From NCBI GenBank assembly GCA_946406435.1, contig CAMJKP010000034.1:1-35685 (forward strand): a stretch of 35,685 nt of DNA. Reading direction: 5' to 3'. A program made the translations under genes and the position numbers. Positions 26,512 to 34,190 of this stretch are shown here, in pieces (the first letter of the stretch is position 1; every line of letters begins with the position of its first letter). The DNA comes from an uncultured Prevotellaceae bacterium. Its GTDB lineage: Bacteria > Bacteroidota > Bacteroidia > Bacteroidales > Bacteroidaceae. The notes under the pieces are model-generated. The model was not told the origin of the DNA. It ran no database searches and worked only from the letters and a program-made list of their open reading frames with translations.

Positions 26512-26520
26512 TATATTTGC
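26512..26520 (+). promoter_or_regulatory. Plus-strand -7 box for mutA
   Basis: TATATTTGC is an exact -7 match; the -33 region reads TTAT. It lies about 95 nt from the opposed -7 box of the transporter gene, so the two promoters are back to back in a shared 205-nt region. Confidence 0.62.
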
Positions 26521-26583
26521 ATATTGAATACGCATATACAATAGACTAAAACAAAATATACTTAAACAATATACGTAAAAATT

Positions 26584-28440
26584 ATGGCTAATAACAAAGA
26601 GAAACTCTTTACCGAGTTTTCTGCGCCTACCACCCAAGAGTGGCTTGACAAGATTCAGGTTGACCTCAAGGGCGCAGACTTCCAGAAACGCTTGGTATGG
26701 AAGACAAATGAAGGCTTTAGTGTGCAGCCTTTCTACCGCCGTGAGGACGTAGAGAAATTGCAGACTCCTAATGCCATGCCTGACGAGTTCCCATTCGTTC
26801 GTGGAAACAAGAAGGACAATAATCTATGGTATGTCCGTCAGGAAATAGAGGCTTCAGATGCCAAGGCTGCAAACGCAAAGGCATTGGACGTATTAAACAA
26901 AGGTATAGACTCACTTTCCTTTAGGATTCCTGGTGATGCGGTAAGTGCTGAGTTCGTCGAGCAGTTGCTTGAAGGTATTTACTGCGACGTAGTAGAGGTA
27001 AACTTCAATACCTGCAAGCGCCACTCTGTAGAGCTGGCTAAGATTCTTGTTGCATACTTCGAGAAGAAGGGCTACGACAAGGAGAAGGTTGTGGGTTCTA
27101 TTGACTGGGATCCTATCGAGAAGATTGTGGTTGACGGTAAGGATGTGCAGCCAATTTTGAAGTTCGCTCCAGAACTTATCGAGGTTTTGAAGGAATATCC
27201 TAATTTCCGCTGTATCTCCGTGAACTCTGTCTCACTCAACAATTCTGGAGCCTATATCGTTCAGGAACTCGGCTATGCCCTTGCTTGGGGTAACGAGTAT
27301 CTTCAGCAGTTGGTTGATGCAGGTGTTGAGCCTACTCTTGCAGCAAACAAGATTAAGTTCAACATGGGTATTTCCGAGAACTACTTTATGGAGATTGCAA
27401 AGTTCCGTGCTGCTCGTATGCTCTGGGCTCAGATTGTTAAGCAGTATGAGCCAAAATGCGACTGTGCTTGTAAGATGTGCGTGAATGCTGTTACCACATC
27501 TTATAATATGACGGTCTTTGATGCCTATGTGAATATGCTTCGCTCTCAGACAGAGACAATGTCGGCTGCTATTGCGGGTGTTCATTCAATCGTGGTGACT
27601 CCATTCGATGCAGTCTATGAGACTCCAAATGATTTCTCTGAGCGTATAGCACGTAATCAGCAGTTGCTCTTGAAGGAAGAGTGTCACTTTGATAAGGTTG
27701 TAGATCCAGCTTCTGGTTCTTACTATATCGAGGAACTCACCACTTCACTTGCTGCTGAGGGTTGGAAGATATTCCTGAAGGTTGAGGAAGAGGGCGGTTT
27801 CCTTGCTGCTGCTCTTGCCGGAACTATTCAGGATGACATCAACGCTACAAATGAGAAGCGTCACTTGCATGCTGCTCAGCGTCGTGAGTTCATCCTCGGT
27901 ACTAACCAGTTCCCTAACTTTACCGAGAAATCAGAGGGGAAGCAGCCAATCGACGGCTGTAAGGATTCTTGCGGTCATGAGGCTGGAAGTATCAAGAATA
28001 TCAATAGCACACGACTCGCAGCCGACTTTGAGAACCTCCGTCTGGCAACAGAGAAGGCAAAGAAACAGCCTGTGGCATTCATGCTCACGATTGGTAATCT
28101 CGTTTGGCGTCAGGCACGTGCTCAGTTCTCTTGCAACTTCCTTGCTTCTGCAGGATATAAGGTTATCGATAACCTCGGCTTTGCAACTGTAGATGAGGGT
28201 GTAGCTGCTGCCAAGGAAGCAGGTGCTGATATCATCGTTCTCTGTTCTTCTGATGATGAGTATGCAGAATATGCTATTCCTGCATATCAGGCAACGGGTG
28301 ATTCCGCTCTCTTCGTAGTTGCTGGTGCTCCTGCTTGTTCTGAGGATCTGAAGGCTGCGGGAATTGAGAACTTCATTCACGTAAAGGTAAATCAGCTTGA
28401 GACTTTGAAACTGTTCAATCAGAAACTCGGTATCAAATAA
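26584..28440 (+). CDS. mutA: Methylmalonyl-CoA mutase small (beta) subunit
   Basis: This is the non-catalytic partner of MutB in the B12-dependent interconversion of succinyl-CoA and methylmalonyl-CoA. It has 618 residues, the usual length. The TIM-barrel part begins FTEFSAPTTQEWLDKIQVDL. The C-terminal Rossmann-like domain (about 490-618, LGFATVDEGVAAAKEAGADI) lacks the DxHxxG cobalamin-ligand motif, as expected of the small subunit. Four Cys residues lie close together (292, 294, 296, 299; PKCDCACKMC), which could bind metal or be an exposed loop. It is first in a set with the four-helix-bundle gene and mutB. Confidence 0.95.
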   Translation: MANNKEKLFTEFSAPTTQEWLDKIQVDLKGADFQKRLVWKTNEGFSVQPFYRREDVEKLQTPNAMPDEFPFVRGNKKDNNLWYVRQEIEASDAKAANAKALDVLNKGIDSLSFRIPGDAVSAEFVEQLLEGIYCDVVEVNFNTCKRHSVELAKILVAYFEKKGYDKEKVVGSIDWDPIEKIVVDGKDVQPILKFAPELIEVLKEYPNFRCISVNSVSLNNSGAYIVQELGYALAWGNEYLQQLVDAGVEPTLAANKIKFNMGISENYFMEIAKFRAARMLWAQIVKQYEPKCDCACKMCVNAVTTSYNMTVFDAYVNMLRSQTETMSAAIAGVHSIVVTPFDAVYETPNDFSERIARNQQLLLKEECHFDKVVDPASGSYYIEELTTSLAAEGWKIFLKVEEEGGFLAAALAGTIQDDINATNEKRHLHAAQRREFILGTNQFPNFTEKSEGKQPIDGCKDSCGHEAGSIKNINSTRLAADFENLRLATEKAKKQPVAFMLTIGNLVWRQARAQFSCNFLASAGYKVIDNLGFATVDEGVAAAKEAGADIIVLCSSDDEYAEYAIPAYQATGDSALFVVAGAPACSEDLKAAGIENFIHVKVNQLETLKLFNQKLGIK

Positions 28441-28954
28441 ATTTCTATTTACTGATTTACTATTTACTATTTATTTACTATTGTATTTAATTTACTATTT
28501 GCCATGACTAAAAAGGAACTATCTGAGAGATTGACGGTTTTTGCCGTTCGGATTGTGAAGATGGTTGATAGTATGCCAAATACAATTTCAAGCATCGCAA
28601 TAGCTAAGCAGATTGTTAGATCTGGAACATCTCCTTCTGCCAATTATCGTGCAGCTTGTTTGGCAAAATCTGATAAGGATTTCTTGAATAAGCTAAAAAT
28701 GGTAGAGGAGGAACTTGATGAGACAAATCATTGGCTTGATATCATTATGAGAACCGGTATGCTTCCGACAGGAAGAATGTCTGAACTTCATATTGAAAGT
28801 CAGGAACTTCTGAATATCATATCCAAATCAATTCTCACAATGAAGGCAAAGATTAATGCTGATGATGCGAAGAAAAATAGTAAATAAAATAGAAATAGTA
28901 AATAAATAGTACATAGTAAATAGCTAAATAGTACATTTCTTCTATATTTCTATT
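28441..28954. repeat. Inverted AT-rich word arrays bracketing the four-helix-bundle gene
   Basis: 28441-28500 (TTTACTATTTACTATTTATT words) and 28872-28935 (inverse words TAGTAAATAAATAGTAC) flank the gene at 28504-28887. The right-hand words begin inside the gene and supply its last three codons and stop. The same words form the gene-less spacer 4011-4167. The arms could pair in the mutA-mutB transcript and loop out the small gene. Confidence 0.8.
28504..28887 (+). CDS. Four-helix-bundle protein (23S rRNA intervening-sequence family)
   Basis: The protein has 127 residues and four amphipathic helices, with the family pattern FAVRIVKMV, QIVRSGTSPSANYRAA, DFLNKLKMVEEELDETNHWLD and a final helix LLNIISKSILTMKAK. 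This family (TIGR02436 type) was first known from ORFs in 23S rRNA intervening sequences. It resembles Avd of diversity-generating retroelements and probably forms a basic pentameric barrel that binds nucleic acid. It stands between the two subunit genes of methylmalonyl-CoA mutase, to which it has no known link, inside inverted repeats. No reverse transcriptase or variable repeat lies nearby. The cellular role is unknown; the fold assignment is firm. Confidence 0.92.
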   Translation: MTKKELSERLTVFAVRIVKMVDSMPNTISSIAIAKQIVRSGTSPSANYRAACLAKSDKDFLNKLKMVEEELDETNHWLDIIMRTGMLPTGRMSELHIESQELLNIISKSILTMKAKINADDAKKNSK

Positions 28955-31117
28955 ATGAGAAAGAATTTTAATAACATAGATATAACTGCATGTATCGGAC
29001 ATAAGAACGGTGCTGATTGGCAGAAAGAGAATGGCATCAACTATAACTGGAAGACTCCAGAGCAGATTGATGTTAAACCTGTATATACCAAGGAGGATCT
29101 TGAGGGCATGGAGCATCTTGACTTCACAGCCGGCATACCACCATTCCTCCGTGGTCCTTATTCAATGATGTATCCTTTCCGTCCTTGGACAATCCGTCAG
29201 TATGCCGGATTCTCTACGGCTGAGGAGAGTAACGCATTCTATCGTCGTAACCTTGCTGCCGGACAGAAAGGCCTGTCTGTGGCATTCGACCTCCCTACGC
29301 ATCGTGGCTATGACCCTGACAATATGCGTGTGATTGGTGATGTGGGTAAGGCTGGCGTGTCTATCTGTTCTGTGGAGAACATGAAGGTGCTCTTCGACGG
29401 TATTCCATTGAATAAGATGTCTGTATCTATGACTATGAACGGTGGTGTATTGCCTATCATGGCATTCTACATCGTTGCAGGTCTTGAGCAGGGAGCAAAA
29501 CTTGAGGAGATGGCTGGTACTATCCAGAATGATATCCTCAAGGAGTTCATGGTGCGTAACACATACATCTACCCGCCATCATTCTCTATGAAGATTATCG
29601 CAGACATCTTCGAATTCACATCACAGAAGATGCCTAAGTTCAATAGCATCTCTATCTCCGGCTATCACATGCAGGAGGCTGGAGCAACAGCCGATATCGA
29701 GCTTGCCTATACGCTTGCCGACGGTATGGACTATCTCCGCGCAGGTATCAATGCCGGTATTGATATCGACGCATTCGCACCTCGTCTGTCTTTCTTCTGG
29801 GCAATAGGCGTGAACCACTTCATGGAGATTGCAAAGATGCGTGCCGGTCGTCTGTTGTGGGCAAAGATAGTGAAGAGTTTCGGGGCAAAGAATCCGAAGT
29901 CAATGGCTCTGCGTACTCACTCTCAGACATCTGGATGGTCACTCACAGAGCAGGACCCATTCAATAATGTCGGTCGTACCTGTATTGAGGCTATGGCTGC
30001 TGTCCTCGGACATACTCAGTCGCTTCATACCAACTCTCTTGATGAGGCTATCGCACTTCCAACCGACTTCTCTGCACGTATTGCTCGTAATACCCAGATC
30101 TACATCCAGAACGAGACAAAGGTATGTAAGGAGATCGACCCTTGGGCTGGTTCTTACTATGTAGAGACTCTTACCAACGAACTTGTTCACAAGGCTTGGG
30201 AGCACATTCAGGAGATTGAGAAGCTTGGTGGTATGGCTAAGGCTATCGAGACAGGTGTGCCTAAGATGCGTATCGAGGAGGCTGCTGCTCGTACTCAGGC
30301 TCGTATCGACTCTGGCGTTCAGACAATCGTGGGTACTAACAAGTACCGTCTTGCGCACGAGGATCCTATTGATATCCTTGAGGTTGACAATACCGCTGTT
30401 CGTCTTCAGCAGGAGGCAGCCCTCAAGAAACTGAAGGCTGAGCGTGATGAGGAAGCTTGTCAGAAGGCACTTGCAGCCATCACAGCTTGCGTACAGGAGT
30501 TTGCTGATGGCAAGAAGTCGGAGAATAACCTCCTTGCTCTTGCTGTAGAGGCAGCCAAGGTTCGTTGTACATTGGGTGAGATATCTGACGCCTGCGAGAA
30601 AGTCGTAGGTCGTTATAAGGCAGTAATCAGAACAATTTCAGGCGTGTATAGTTCAGAATCAAAGAATGACAGCGACTTCGAGAAGGCTTGTGAGCTTACT
30701 GAGAAGTTTGCGAAGTTGGAAGGTCGTCGTCCACGTATCTTCATAGCTAAGATGGGACAGGACGGTCATGACCGTGGTGCTAAGGTTGTTGCAACAGGCT
30801 ATGCCGATTGCGGTTTCGACGTTGATATGGGACCTCTGTTCCAGACTCCGGAGGAGGCTGCTCGTGAGGCTGTAGAGAACGACGTGCATATCGTTGGTGT
30901 CAGCTCGCTTGCTGCTGGTCACAAGACTCTCGTTCCTGCTCTTATCGAGGAGCTCAAGAAGATGGGACGTGAAGATATCATGGTTATCGCAGGTGGCGTT
31001 ATTCCTGCACAGGACTATGACTTCCTCTACAAGGCAGGTGTTGCCGCTATCTTCGGTCCTGGTACCTCAGTAGCCAAGGCTGCCGTTGAGATGATGAAGA
31101 TATTGTTGGATGAATAG
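28955..31117 (+). CDS. mutB: Methylmalonyl-CoA mutase large (alpha) subunit
   Basis: This is the catalytic, adenosylcobalamin-binding subunit: 720 residues, near the family length. The N-terminal TIM barrel binds CoA ([20 protein letters not shown], residues about 60-79, and a region with [11 protein letters not shown]). The C-terminal B12 domain carries DGHDRG at residues 603-608, with His605 as the lower cobalt ligand, followed by [14 protein letters not shown]. In this fermentative organism it most likely runs from succinyl-CoA toward methylmalonyl-CoA for propionate formation. It should share a transcript with mutA despite the inserted cassette, since no promoter box or terminator is evident between them. 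Two hairpins follow the stop. Confidence 0.97.
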   Translation: MRKNFNNIDITACIGHKNGADWQKENGINYNWKTPEQIDVKPVYTKEDLEGMEHLDFTAGIPPFLRGPYSMMYPFRPWTIRQYAGFSTAEESNAFYRRNLAAGQKGLSVAFDLPTHRGYDPDNMRVIGDVGKAGVSICSVENMKVLFDGIPLNKMSVSMTMNGGVLPIMAFYIVAGLEQGAKLEEMAGTIQNDILKEFMVRNTYIYPPSFSMKIIADIFEFTSQKMPKFNSISISGYHMQEAGATADIELAYTLADGMDYLRAGINAGIDIDAFAPRLSFFWAIGVNHFMEIAKMRAGRLLWAKIVKSFGAKNPKSMALRTHSQTSGWSLTEQDPFNNVGRTCIEAMAAVLGHTQSLHTNSLDEAIALPTDFSARIARNTQIYIQNETKVCKEIDPWAGSYYVETLTNELVHKAWEHIQEIEKLGGMAKAIETGVPKMRIEEAAARTQARIDSGVQTIVGTNKYRLAHEDPIDILEVDNTAVRLQQEAALKKLKAERDEEACQKALAAITACVQEFADGKKSENNLLALAVEAAKVRCTLGEISDACEKVVGRYKAVIRTISGVYSSESKNDSDFEKACELTEKFAKLEGRRPRIFIAKMGQDGHDRGAKVVATGYADCGFDVDMGPLFQTPEEAAREAVENDVHIVGVSSLAAGHKTLVPALIEELKKMGREDIMVIAGGVIPAQDYDFLYKAGVAAIFGPGTSVAKAAVEMMKILLDE

Positions 31118-31162
31118 CCCCCATCCCCCCATCCCCCCAAGGGGGAGAGATTTTATATAGTA

Positions 31163-31207
31163 ATGCCGCTCAAAGGTTCTATGTCAGAATGCTTTGAGCG
31201 GCATTTT
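31163..31207 (+). terminator. Terminator after mutB
   Basis: A perfect 13-bp stem (ATGCCGCTCAAAG at 31163-31175 with 31192-31204) closes a 16-nt loop, then TTTTG. Between the mutB stop and this stem lies a C-run (CCCCCATCCCCCC) with a short CCCCC/GGGGG hairpin, a possible remnant of the GC-rich elements seen elsewhere. Confidence 0.82.
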
Positions 31208-31289
31208 GTCTTGCTTCTGCAATAGTCATCGTTGACAGTCTTAAAATTTGTTAATGCACTTTTCTCGCTTATATTTTATTATTTTTTTA

Positions 31290-31314
31290 ACAGGGGTTTA
31301 CCCCTGTATTTTTA
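31290..31314 (+). terminator. Small hairpin with T-rich tail
   Basis: ACAGGGG-TTTA-CCCCTGT forms a perfect 7-bp stem followed by ATTTTTAT. It may be a second terminator upstream of the next promoter. The remaining gene-free sequence of 31118-31449 is AT-rich and otherwise unremarkable. Confidence 0.5.
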
Positions 31315-31391
31315 TATAAAATATATAAATAAAATATTAAAAATCAGCGAGTTAAATAGCGTTAATAAGGTTGCTTTTCCTGCTCCTAAAA

Positions 31392-31424
31392 TTTGGATTT
31401 GATGTGGGATAGCTATATCTTTGC
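31392..31424 (+). promoter_or_regulatory. Consensus promoter that fixes the next gene's start
   Basis: TTTG (31392-31395), a 20-nt spacer and TATCTTTGC (31416-31424). Transcription would begin near 31431. In-frame ATG codons at 31402 and earlier are therefore outside the mRNA, leaving the ATG at 31450. Confidence 0.85.
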
Positions 31425-31449
31425 ACCTGTAATCAAAAAAACAACTATT

Positions 31450-32727
31450 ATGGAAAAGTATCTATTAGACCCCAAAGCACCAAATGCATTTACACAAGAA
31501 ATAATGCATAAGGTAGTATTAAATGGTATCAACTTTGAGCTGCCAAAAAATGTCTGGGATGCCATTGACGATGCATTTGGTAATTACTGGAATGTAGAAG
31601 TTGGCTATGGTGGAAGGACGGACTTAGATTCTGCGGTAAGCTCTATCTCAAATTGGTTGAAAAAAGAACATATTGTATTTTCTGTAGATAAAATTGCAGA
31701 TATTGTTAACATAATGTTCGACTGGATAGAACAGATTCCTGGAGCAACTCTTGATGATGATGAAGTTGTGATACCTGTTAGTTTTAAAGAACATGAAGAA
31801 GAGAGGCAAATCATGAAAAGATTGGCAAAGGAGAATGAAAATCCAGATTTATACTCTTCCCCTCCTCTTCCTAACTTAAGTGATACATGGACAGATTTCG
31901 TTTATATATCAGATAAATTGAAAGAATTTTATCCTTCAACATATACTCGCTTAACAAAACTATTTGACAAGATGGAAATAGAATGGGCAGAGGTAAAAGA
32001 CACGAAGGATATATGGATTCGTGACTATATGCCCATCCAACTATCCAGAAAACACTTCCTCGTCTATAAATATGATCCGGATTATATAAAAGATTCAGAA
32101 AAAAAGTATCTTACGGATTCTCAATCAATTTACAAAGGAGTGTTGCATGACTGTGAATTAACAGATTCTGGAATCATTTTAGACGGAGGAAATGTCGTTT
32201 CGTGTGCAGATTATATAATACTTACAGATAAAGTCTTTATAGAGAATGGCAAAGAATTATATGACATGGAGTTTTGTCGGCATATACAACATGTCATGGA
32301 ATCTAAGGTTATTTATCTGCCCTGGCATTGCGATAATCCAGAGAATCAATATTCAGATGTCTATGGACATGCAGATGGTCTAGTGAAATGGACTGGACGA
32401 AACAAAATTCTCATGTCAAATCATCGCGAATTCCACCCAGAGGAAGCTGACGAAATAAAACGTCGATTGGAAGAAGTCGGATATAAAATAACGGAAATGC
32501 TTTTTGACGTACCAAATCCAAATAGAGACTTCAATTGGGCATATATTAATTATCTACGTGTGGAAAATAAGATAATTGTTCCAACATTTGGAATACCAGA
32601 AGACAAACAAGCCTTAAAGTATATTCGTGAGGCTAATCCTGAATGTATTGTACAAGGTTTCCGTATGAGGGATATTGTCAGAAATGGTGGTGGTCTTCAT
32701 TGTATAACTTGGAATATTTGGAAATAA
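31450..32727 (+). CDS. Agmatine deiminase/PAD_porph-family protein
   Basis: A 425-residue cytoplasmic protein of the guanidino-group-modifying superfamily, which hydrolyses agmatine or peptidyl-arginine to the citrulline-type product plus ammonia. The catalytic set is visible: IWIRDYMP with Arg191-Asp192, DGGNV at 245-249, GHADG with His307 and Asp309, and the nucleophile Cys418 in GGGLHCITW at the very C-terminus. Residues 1 to about 130 form an extension not typical of agmatine deiminase, containing a charged acidic stretch. No signal peptide is present, unlike the secreted PAD of Porphyromonas. The composition is clearly more AT-rich than in mutB, suggesting acquisition. The true substrate cannot be decided: no polyamine gene is adjacent. 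Confidence 0.87.
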   Translation: MEKYLLDPKAPNAFTQEIMHKVVLNGINFELPKNVWDAIDDAFGNYWNVEVGYGGRTDLDSAVSSISNWLKKEHIVFSVDKIADIVNIMFDWIEQIPGATLDDDEVVIPVSFKEHEEERQIMKRLAKENENPDLYSSPPLPNLSDTWTDFVYISDKLKEFYPSTYTRLTKLFDKMEIEWAEVKDTKDIWIRDYMPIQLSRKHFLVYKYDPDYIKDSEKKYLTDSQSIYKGVLHDCELTDSGIILDGGNVVSCADYIILTDKVFIENGKELYDMEFCRHIQHVMESKVIYLPWHCDNPENQYSDVYGHADGLVKWTGRNKILMSNHREFHPEEADEIKRRLEEVGYKITEMLFDVPNPNRDFNWAYINYLRVENKIIVPTFGIPEDKQALKYIREANPECIVQGFRMRDIVRNGGGLHCITWNIWK

Positions 32728-32729
32728 TG

Positions 32730-32794
32730 AGAGCGTAAGGTAAACTGTGTTAGACTACTATTATTGTAGTCTAACACAGTTTACCTTACGCTCT
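32730..32794. repeat. Perfect 29-bp inverted repeat with 7-nt loop
   Basis: Arms 32730-32758 and 32766-32794 match 29 of 29. The stem starts 3 nt after the deiminase stop and ends 19 nt before the stop codon of the convergent gene. No T run follows on either strand. It may act as a terminator for both genes, but its length and perfection exceed those of the other terminators here. Confidence 0.97.
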
Positions 32795-32813
32795 AGTTTC
32801 AATTAGCAGATGA

Positions 32814-33446
32814 TTATTGTGTATTATTATCCGCTTGTTTAAAATTATATGTGTATTTCTTGTTCTCAATTACAATATCATCCTTCTTGTATTGCGGAAC
32901 ATCTTTAATAATATGTTTGTCGTTTTCTTCATTTATATAGAAACGATATTTTTTAGGTTCACTTTCTTTAAAACCAATTCTATGTGTGTTCTGGAGGTCT
33001 TTATCATAAAACACAAAATCTTTCATCTGTACAATACTCGGGAATGTGTTGCTATAATTGAATAACTCCATTAAACATCGTAGAGGTCCTGCTATTATTT
33101 CATTGGTCCTTTTTTTTCTTAGAGCCCTAATTAATATACCTCCACATTGATTAATCTTTTTTCCATCGAGTTTTGTTTCAAACGCAATATCCATGCCACT
33201 ATAATGCACAAACCACTGTCCGGCTTTGCATATTCTTGGATATACAAGATTATTATCTTTGTGCTCTTTGGTATAAAGATAGAATTCTATTTCTTTAAAA
33301 TAATAGGTATCTTCTCCAGAACCTTTTGCATTTTCGTATTGTTTAACAATACAATAGTTACTAAACAACTCTCTTGCAATATTTTCAAAAGACGACTCTT
33401 TGGGTTCGACTTTTTTGAGTAAGTCTTCTAGATTTGTTGTTGCCAT
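32814..33446 (-). CDS. Unrecognised protein, possible distant 3-methyladenine-glycosylase fold
   Basis: The protein has 210 residues, is soluble and rich in Lys, Asn and Tyr, with no signal peptide or membrane segment. The middle (FVHYSGMDIAFE, then CGGILIRALRK, then AGPLRCLMEL) follows the order of motifs in the Mpg/AAG DNA glycosylases (YGMH.., GxLIRALEP, GPGxLxxAL). Several key residues differ and this is a weak visual match only. The start at 33446 (MATTNLEDLL) is chosen because an exact minus-strand -7 box (33552-33560) lies inside the longer frame that begins at 33572. AT-rich composition and isolation suggest an acquired gene. No function is claimed. Confidence 0.7.
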   Translation of the reverse strand: MATTNLEDLLKKVEPKESSFENIARELFSNYCIVKQYENAKGSGEDTYYFKEIEFYLYTKEHKDNNLVYPRICKAGQWFVHYSGMDIAFETKLDGKKINQCGGILIRALRKKRTNEIIAGPLRCLMELFNYSNTFPSIVQMKDFVFYDKDLQNTHRIGFKESEPKKYRFYINEENDKHIIKDVPQYKKDDIVIENKKYTYNFKQADNNTQ

Positions 33447-33551
33447 AGTTAAAAGGTTTTTAAAGTTATTAGTTATGTTTGGAAATGATTGCAATTTGAT
33501 TAAACTATCCGAAAAATAATTTCTTATATCATTAACATTGATATTATGACC

Positions 33552-33560
33552 GCAAAGATA
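33552..33560 (-). promoter_or_regulatory. Minus-strand -7 box for the unrecognised gene
   Basis: On the minus strand this reads TATCTTTGC, with TTTC 20 nt upstream in place of TTTG. It implies a leader of about 100 nt. Confidence 0.65.
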
Positions 33561-33659
33561 CAGAATAATCATGAAAACAAGAAAATATTATTACTTTTTT
33601 TGCTTTTTGCCTTGAATTTTATTGTTAGCATCCAGTAAAGCCATTAACACATGCTCATA

Positions 33660-33776
33660 GCACCTCCCTTCTTCCTCCCTTGTAAGTCCTATGTAATTCC
33701 CATGATCCTATAGTTATAGAGAACGGACTTACAACGGATTTGTAACGGAGGTGGAACGGTATTAGAGTAGAGGCAA
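33660..33776. repeat. Symmetric 11-bp-period array (4 reverse + 5 forward units)
   Basis: Four reverse 11-mers (33660-33703) and five forward ones (33722-33776) flank an 18-nt centre with CTATAGTTATAG. Forward units read AACGGACTTAC, AACGGATTTGT, AACGGAGGTGG, AACGGTATTAG and AGTAGAGGCAA. It has the same plan as 12728-12843. Confidence 0.88.
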
Positions 33777-33817
33777 GAAAAAGGTGTGAATGAAAAAAAT
33801 AAAAAGTTTTTGAGGTA

Positions 33818-33988
33818 GAGGGTTTCACCCTCGGCTAAAATCGGCTTTTACGTATTGATTGTCAATGATTTACGTAGGGTGAAACCCCTATAAAAAGTTG
33901 AGCTTTTTTTGTGAGGGGTTTCACCTTGCCTTTCTTCTTGGTTTTCAGATTGTTATATAGAGAAAATGGTATAGGTGAAACCCTCTAT
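33818..33988. repeat. Two consecutive hairpins built from GGGTTTCACC words
   Basis: GAGGGTTTCACCCT (33818) pairs with AGGGTGAAACCCCT (33876-33889). GAGGGGTTTCACCTT (33913-33927) pairs with ATAGGTGAAACCCTCTAT (33971-33988). Four copies of one word therefore alternate in orientation in 171 nt. No ORF is supported. Confidence 0.85.
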
Positions 33989-34047
33989 GCTAAAAACTTT
34001 TGAAAAAAGTTATATTAACGTGGGTTAGACGAACTCAATACACATGC

Positions 34048-34172
34048 GCACCTTTGGCGCTTGAACTGACAATAATTACCAATCTACGCAATCTTTTTCC
34101 AAAAAATCATTTCTTATTGGTTGAAGATTGGTAAGATTGGTAATTATTGTCAGTTCAAGCACCAAAGGTGCG
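34048..34172. repeat. 125-bp inverted-repeat element ending in GCACC palindromes
   Basis: Arms 34048-34085 and 34134-34172 are inverted, with a perfect 23-bp core (GAACTGACAATAATTACC plus AATCT). The outer ends carry GCACC/GGTGC motifs like 1237-1250 and 1338-1351. The centre is AT-rich. Confidence 0.92.
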
Positions 34173-34190
34173 TATTTTTCTAATTCAGTT

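Noticed and set aside
28504..28887. Four-helix-bundle gene as part of a diversity-generating retroelement
   Set aside because: No reverse transcriptase, template repeat or variable repeat is present within the window.
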